From Nigrospora sphaerica (Eukaryota; Ascomycota; Sordariomycetes; Amphisphaeriales; Apiosporaceae): a stretch of 64,000 nt of DNA. Position numbers and translations under genes: made by a program. The stretch is from NCBI GenBank assembly GCA_018287875.1, contig JAGVVL010000022.1, positions 2,852,001 to 2,916,000 of the forward strand, read 5' to 3'. This document shows, piece after piece, positions 58,318 to 64,000 of the stretch. The notes under the pieces were generated by a model. The model saw nothing but the letters and a program-made list of their open reading frames with translations, was not told where the DNA came from and did no database searches. Positions within the stretch are counted from its first letter, which is position 1; every line of letters begins with the position of its first letter.

Positions 58318-60054
58318 CTAAAGGCTGCACTCCCAGTTCTCGGCTAGGTTAATATCGCCCCGGCCGAGATACCGGGGCATCCGCGGGACGGGGCAGATGG
58401 GGCGTTGGCTGTGCACACCGTCGGTAGCCGTGTCGTTGATGAACTTGGTGGCGATAAGCTTCTCCGGCGCCTGGTGGCCCTCAATCCACCGCATCATGGC
58501 GAGGATGATGTCGTGGTCGGCGTCCTCGAAGCCCGGCACCGAGTGGCTGGCGCCGGCGATCTCCTGGCTGCCGCCAGCCACGTACCAGGGCGCGTTGGCA
58601 GGCGAGCTGTTGCAGTGGTCCATGCCGGGCACGTAGAACAGGCGGTAAAAGTCGTCAAGGCCGCCGTGGCCGCCCATGGCCGCCGCGACGCGCTCGTGAA
58701 ACACACGGCTGCTCTTGGTCGGGATCAGGCTGTCGGCGGTGCCGTGGTACATGAGGATCTTGCCGCCGCGTTCGCGGTACGCCGTCATGTCGAAGTCGCC
58801 GGGCGTGCCGTTGCCCGGGTGCCGCCGGTCCGCCTCCCGCACGTCGGCGAGGGAGAACTGCGTGGGGTCCCAGTTCGGGTCGTTGTACAGCCAGTCCTGG
58901 AAGTAGCCGAGACCCAGCCCCGTGAAGCCGGCACCCAGGTTGAAGCCCGGGCTCGTGCCCAGGGACAGGCCCGGGAACACGAGCTCGTTACCGGCGCTCT
59001 CGTCGACCCAGTCCGTGTATAGCTGCTGTACCGTCTTGAGCTGCGCCTCCGACAGGCAGTTCTCGGTCGCGTTGGCCGCGCCACACTGCAGGGCCCCGAA
59101 GTCAAAGTCGCAGCCGAAGGGGTCCGACACGATACCGTCCTCCACGCCGTCCTGGGGGTCGCACTGATTCACCATCTCGGCCAGGATGCCGCTGAACTGC
59201 TGTGGCTGCACGCTGCTCGGCGCGTCGGCCGGGTAGTTGGACAGCGGCGACCTCAGCGAGTACGAGGCCAGGCGCTCCGTCCACCATGCTGTGGGATCAC
59301 GCATTGTCAGTCGCCCGTGTCTACCCGGCACCGTTTACGGGGTTGCGGGCTAGGTACGTACCAGGAGCGCCGACGGCAATGCCGTCAAAGGACGTCGGGT
59401 CGACCTGGATCTCCTTAAGACCCTGTCTGCCGCCGGTGGAGCAGCTCGCATAGTACGAGTACTCGATGGCGCCGGCGTCGGCATAGTAGGCGGCGATGAC
59501 CTCCTTGGCGAGCTTGACGGAGCCGTGCATGGCGCGGTGGCCAAAGTCCTCGAGGCCCTCGGGGTTGTTCAGTGCCCAGCTAGAGTCAACCATGGACGCA
59601 TTGTGGCCGGTGTCGGTGGACATGGTGGCGAAGCCGTAATGCGAGAAGATGCCCATATCGGGCCTACCGGACCCCCAGGTCAGCGGAGAGGCTCGCGACA
59701 CGGGGCGGTTGGAAAGACGTACCAGTTGATGCCGCCGCCAAAGCCACTGTTGCCCGTCGTCATGAAGCGCTTGTTCCACGTCGTGTCCGGCAGGAAGAGG
59801 CCAAAGTTGTAGGACGAGTTGGCCGACGACCGGACGTTGATGGAGGCGGCGCAGAGGGCGGGCAAGCCGGTGGCGGGCTGGGGGAACAAGAGGGACGGGT
59901 TGGAGTACGACGCGCCCTCGGCGACGGCGTCGACCGAGTTGACGGCGACGCCCTCATGGCCCTGAAGGTAGGCCTCGAACTGATCACGGGTGCAGCGGCC
60001 GGCCGCCGAAGAGGCAACCGACAGCAACAGAGGGAGAGCGGGCGACGACTTCAT
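58318..60054 (-). CDS. Secreted tannase/feruloyl esterase
   Basis: These esterases cut ester bonds of ferulic acid on plant cell walls or gallic acid in tannins. Three exons (60054-59723, 59663-59362, 59288-58318) give 534 residues, usual for the family. A signal peptide (MKSSPALPLLLSVASSAAG) starts at the ATG at 60054. SGFGGGINWPDMGIFSHYGF and STDTGHNASMVDSSWALNNP are family landmarks. The catalytic Ser186 sits in SCSTGGRQG, the acid Asp in HGTADSLIP and the His in PGMDHCNSS. Cys185 and the Cys after the His form the CS-D-HC disulfide motif. A calcium-binding loop is likely in the stretch QCDPQDGVEDGIVSDPFGCD. Several sequons are present. Which ester it prefers cannot be told. Confidence 0.95.
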
Positions 60055-61009
60055 CGTGGGCGGATCTGGAGCAGGGGGGCGGGCAGGCAAGCTGGAGACT
60101 CGGGCATGACGGTAGCGCTGCGTCTTCCTTTATAGCGAGCACGGCACACGACATGACGCCCTGCTGGACCATATGCTCGCTGAAGCCCCGGCCCGTTATG
60201 CGCCGGCGCAGCCTCAGGCACGAGCCCAAGGGGGGAACGAGCCCCGAGGGCAGGCTGCAACGCATCCTCGCTTCTCATGCGGCAATCTCCCAAGCCGCAT
60301 CACGGCGGGGGTTGTATTGGCCAAGCATGGTTCCAGCACACCGGGAGCCGGCGGCCGAGCCAAGGCGACCACCCCCCCGGCCCCCATCGCCTGGAGACGG
60401 CGTCCAGACTGGGTAAGGGATGCATCCGCGGTAATGGGAAGTTCGTTGGGGTAGGCCAATCGGTCCTAAGGCTGCGTGTCCATTGGGGATGCTGGTCCGC
60501 CCTGGGTAGTAGTTGTATCACGAACGGGAAGTGTTATGGGTGTGAACTGGCCACCCCCACAAATGGCGAGGCCGGGGAGGAGGAAAACAGGCGGAGTGAG
60601 AGACTGGGGGGCCCCTCCAGGCCATGGGGGGGTTCTATGCTCAACCCCCCCACCCATCGTCTCATGCTGGGCACCGTATGTTGTTTGGCAGGCATAGACG
60701 ACCAGCCGCCTTCGGTGGCAATATGAGGATCGGCAATTTGACCGGCTTTCTAGAACGTTTCCGGCTGGGCCGTTGGGCCTGGGAATCGCTTGGTGTGTAC
60801 TCCGTACTAACTTAGTTTGGGCCCTTTTGCTCCGCCAGGACACCCGTCTGCACACCTCAACACACCACCACCGCCCGTGCCGGGAAAGCGGGAATTCGCC
60901 CGAGTAGCATCCCGAAAGACGCCCTGCATTAGTAACTATCATCGTCCATCGCCAGCAGCCCCCACCTCCACCCTCACCCCGGCGGCCCCCTTCCCAGTGG
61001 GACGGGCCG
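60055..61009. other. 955-bp tannase upstream region
   Basis: It lies between the tannase start and the stop of the next leftward gene. It contains a TATA box near 60131 and otherwise only short frames without motifs. Confidence 0.5.
60129..60134 (-). promoter_or_regulatory. TATA box of the tannase gene
   Basis: The minus strand reads TATAAA, 75 bp upstream of the tannase ATG. Exact consensus at a fitting distance for a regulated secreted enzyme. Confidence 0.5.
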
Positions 61010-62212
61010 TCATTTCAGAAGGAGCGTTTTCGGCTCAACTTCGTACTCGTCTCCAAAGCGGCCGGTGTGGCTACTCGAGGGACTGTCGAGCTGGTTCTCA
61101 AAAACCCGGGGGCCTTTTAGCGTGCCCATCTCCATGTCCACCTCGGCGGGCACCTGCCCGTCTCTGGGCCGCGTGGCAGACGCCGGGGCGGGATCCGGAG
61201 CCTCTGACGGACCCGGTGGCTGATGATGCTCCGGCCCGCCCTCTTTGTTCCTCCACCGCCGCGACCACGCCAGGTAGCCCAAGACGGCAATGGCGATGAC
61301 ACACGCGGCGAACCCTAAGGCGATGCCCGCAATGGCGCCCGGCGGCAGCCGTGGGGCTGTTGCGTTCGGCCCGGGGCCGGGCGTGGGCGTCGTGGTGGGT
61401 TCCCGTGGCGCGCCGACGGAGCCGGCCGAGGCCATGGCGAGGCGCAGAGACTGGGCATCCTTCTCGCCATGGAGCAATACGTCTTTCTCATGCCAGGCCA
61501 TGTACATGGGCTGGGCTACGATGGTGACGGGGCCCTGCAGCTGGGTTGGGATGTGAACGCCGTCGTCCTGGCTGACCGAGGCGTGCACAATCTTGTCCTG
61601 GACGGTGCTGAAACACGCGTACTGCGTGTCCGTCTCGGAGACGGTCTGGTAGACCGACAGATGGTAAGCGCTGCATGCAGAAATTTAGCACTCGCACAAT
61701 CACGCCAGGGAGGGCCTCGGGCTCGGCTGGCTCACGTTCCGCAGCAGGCGCCGACGTAAAATTCGTCCGAGACGGCGCCGCCCCAGTGCATCTTGGTCAC
61801 CGACTGGAACTCGGACATGTCGGGACACACGCCGGCCGAGTAGGTGCCGACGTCGAGGCCGTACGGCTGGCACGTCGACCAGTCCGAGTTGTGAGCCGCA
61901 TTGCTGAAGGCGCTGCTCTGGCGGGACGTTCCCACCAAGACGAACCAGTCGGTAGAACACTGCCCATGCGTTAGCCAGCAGCTCCGTGGGGGAAAGACCC
62001 AGGGCACCGGTGCGAGGCCGGCTGTGTCAAGGACTCACCTGGGCTGGCGGCGTGAAGCGCGTGAGCAGCGCCGGCACGCGGTGGAATGCCGAGTAGGCGA
62101 CGGGCGAACCGTGGCTTGTCAGCGTGGCGATGGGGGGCGTCGCATAGGCGGCTGGAAGGTTGTAAGCCGTCGGCGAGGCGACAGGTTGGCTCAGCATGGT
62201 TCCTGCTTCCAT
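61010..62212 (-). CDS. Single-pass membrane protein with cysteine-containing outer domain
   Basis: Three exons (62212-62039, 61959-61736, 61670-61010) give 352 residues. The N-terminus is PVASPTAYNLPAAYATPPIA, not a clear signal peptide. The predicted outer domain has NSDWSTCQPYGLDVGTYSAG, CPDMSEFQSV and VGACCGTAYHLSVYQT. A Thr/Pro/Gly linker leads to one membrane span at about 244-268 (PGAIAGIALGFAACVIAIAV), followed by WSRRWRNK. The cytoplasmic tail is Pro/Ser/Glu-rich. The layout is like the two paralogues at 8917 and 19776, but the cysteine spacing and introns differ, so I treat it as a separate family. Function unknown. Without a signal peptide, topology relies on the anchor. Confidence 0.82.
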
Positions 62213-64000
62213 GCTTCACGCCTCGCGGGAGCTTATTAAGAATCCGACTTAGGGCTGAAAGAGGGAAAAGGCAACGAGCGCCCGCCGCTGTGGCGAAAAC
62301 AAACGGCCGCCGGCAACGCAGCCGAAAATGGCCGCCCTCGGGCCCTTTTTTCCCTTGAGGGGGGGAATTACTGGGCCGCGGCGTTACGCGCGCGTATAGC
62401 CTTCGTTGCTTGTGTGGGTGGAAAGCATCTACCACAGAAATACTCCTACATAAGTTTCTCTCCCGCGCTCATTCGCTCGGCTTCTCTCTACCTACCAGTC
62501 CATAGGATTTAGGTGCCAAGGGGAAAAAGTGAGCGGCGGCGCAGGGTGGGCGAAAAGGAAACACCAGTCACGCATTCCCATCCCCCTCCCCCCAAACCGT
62601 CGTGGGACCACGGGATGGCTGCCTTAAAGAGGCGCCGCGGCCCCGCCTCGCTTCTGCGGCTACGCCAAGAAACCCTGTCCCGGATGCAAGCAGTTGTCGG
62701 CCCTAGGCCCCTGAATCAAGAAGTAGCTGCGCTCGCTAACCCACTGTGGCCTGCAGCCCTGCACGCCTGCACAGCGCCCCTGGCCCGTGGCGCAGGCGGT
62801 ACGAATAACCCCTACCACCCCCAGCACCTGCCAGTTGGCACGTAGTGCTGTGCTGACCGTTTCAGGACACCAACCAGAATAATGGAACGCCCTGCCCGAA
62901 AGAGAGCGTGGCGTGGCTCGGCAACCCACGCCATCTAGTGTCGTTGTTCACTTGCCTGCCTCCTTCTTCTCCCCCTTCTCCCCCTCCCTGAGACGGGGCT
63001 TGGAAGCCCACTCAGCCCGTGCTCCGTATGTACGAGTACACCAGCCCATAGATACCATAGGAAGATTTCTCTCGTATTATGACACTCGCTGTCAAGCCGT
63101 GACAAGGAAACACTGCTACCCAAAAAGAGCTATCCAACATGTTCGTAACCAAGGAGTCGGGTGTCTATCCCGCCCCCCCGTCCGAGAGCCCACGCGCATT
63201 GGCCCCATCGTCAGACACTTTCGAGCCTGTAAGCCCGTCATCCACGTACTGCGCACCGTACCTGTGCCCCCCGATCCCTACTTTTCCCGTCCAGCCATCA
63301 TCGCATCCTCCGCTCCAGGAGCCCGTCTCTCGACGTGCCCGTGTTTTTCCAGGGGCCCAGCTCCGATGGCAACATGCTGCCGCCGCGGCAATACCGACTA
63401 AAAATTATTAACCAGAAAACCCGAGCCTCCTGGGCTTGCACCGTTGTCATCTATTTTTGATCCACCTGCAGCCGAGAAAAAGACATCGCTGTTACAGAGT
63501 CGCGACGGAAACCCATGCAAAATCGTGGAGTGCAGAGAGATGAAGTGCTTGGTTGCAAAAAAAAAAAAAACGGTCCGAATGATATGCGAGAAACGCGTGA
63601 GGAATTCCAGGATATTATCACACACATCGGTGCCGGGCAAACGCTGCCGCCTCAAGGCTCAGACCGAGCCACGAGCGAGGCAGCGGGGAGTTGAATCCGA
63701 AAAGAAACGGTATGGAAAAAGAAGAGACGAATCGCTGTACCAGACACGCATCATCGAGTGCCGAAGTAAGGTATCGTCATGCAAATCGTCGTGAGTGGTG
63801 GGGTTTTTTTTTTTTTCTTTTGATGAGACTGGCACACGAAAGGAACCGCGAAAGAAGGCTGAGGGGCATGGAAATCACCAGGGGCGGCGAGCCGGAGCGA
63901 AAGAGAGATGCGAGGTGCCGACAGGCCAACGAGAGCGAGAGACGACGAGATTCTTCCACCAAATAAAAGACAAGAGGTATATAGCCCGGAACGCCAACCA
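62213..64000. other. 1.8-kb right end, no gene recognised
   Basis: It lies upstream of the leftward membrane protein gene. A run of 13 A is near 63558 and a run of T near 63804. Frames are short and motif-free. The last few hundred bases are purine-rich, possibly the edge of a gene beyond the window. Confidence 0.45.

Overview
The window looks like nuclear DNA of a filamentous ascomycete (Pezizomycotina), most likely a Sordariomycete. The genes are intron-rich, with short introns of roughly 45-110 bp, GT...AG borders and CTAAC/CTGAC-type branch sites. Coding DNA is GC-rich. The gene content also fits: a Vps3844-type ER protein, a LaeA-like methyltransferase, a tannase/feruloyl esterase, a GH43 enzyme, an MFS sugar transporter, and several membrane proteins of types I associate with filamentous fungi. 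The genus cannot be fixed from the sequence alone. I see no CRISPR array, rRNA, convincing tRNA or intact transposon.

Layout. From 0.4 to 15 kb, all genes are on the minus strand: a secreted GH43 enzyme with an unusual glycosylation stalk; CBF5/dyskerin (10 exons); a cysteine-rich single-pass membrane protein; and an NTA1-like N-terminal amidase with a very long disordered tail. The next 5 kb are empty. Then come a paralogue of the cysteine-rich membrane protein (19.8-21.5 kb, plus) and a Der1/derlin-like ER protein (21.8-23.0 kb, minus). From 25.6 to 35.7 kb lies a housekeeping block: a nine-exon SAM methyltransferase, a head-to-head pair of spliceosome genes (SmG and NTR2), a Vps3844-type ER protein and a 431-residue membrane-anchored protein of unknown function. 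A broken cytochrome P450 lies at 36.9-38.1 kb. A secreted proline-rich protein with a 93-bp tandem repeat and an apparent frameshift lies at 41-42.3 kb. A FAD monooxygenase and an MFS sugar transporter follow on the minus strand (42.9-47.9 kb). The stretch 47.9-55.2 kb holds no intact gene, only coding-like scraps. The right end carries a multi-pass membrane protein, a very GC-rich methyltransferase, a tannase/feruloyl esterase and another single-pass membrane protein. The last 1.8 kb are empty.

How the genes relate. Four belong to core RNA biology or protein quality control: CBF5 in rRNA pseudouridylation, SmG and NTR2 at the start and end of the splicing cycle, and the derlin-like protein in ER-associated degradation. 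GH43, tannase and the sugar transporter fit a plant-biomass lifestyle but are scattered, not a cluster. No secondary-metabolite cluster is evident. All gene models were spliced by hand. For every intact model the exon lengths sum to a whole number of codons; the proline-rich gene is the exception, because of a 2-nt shortfall in one repeat.
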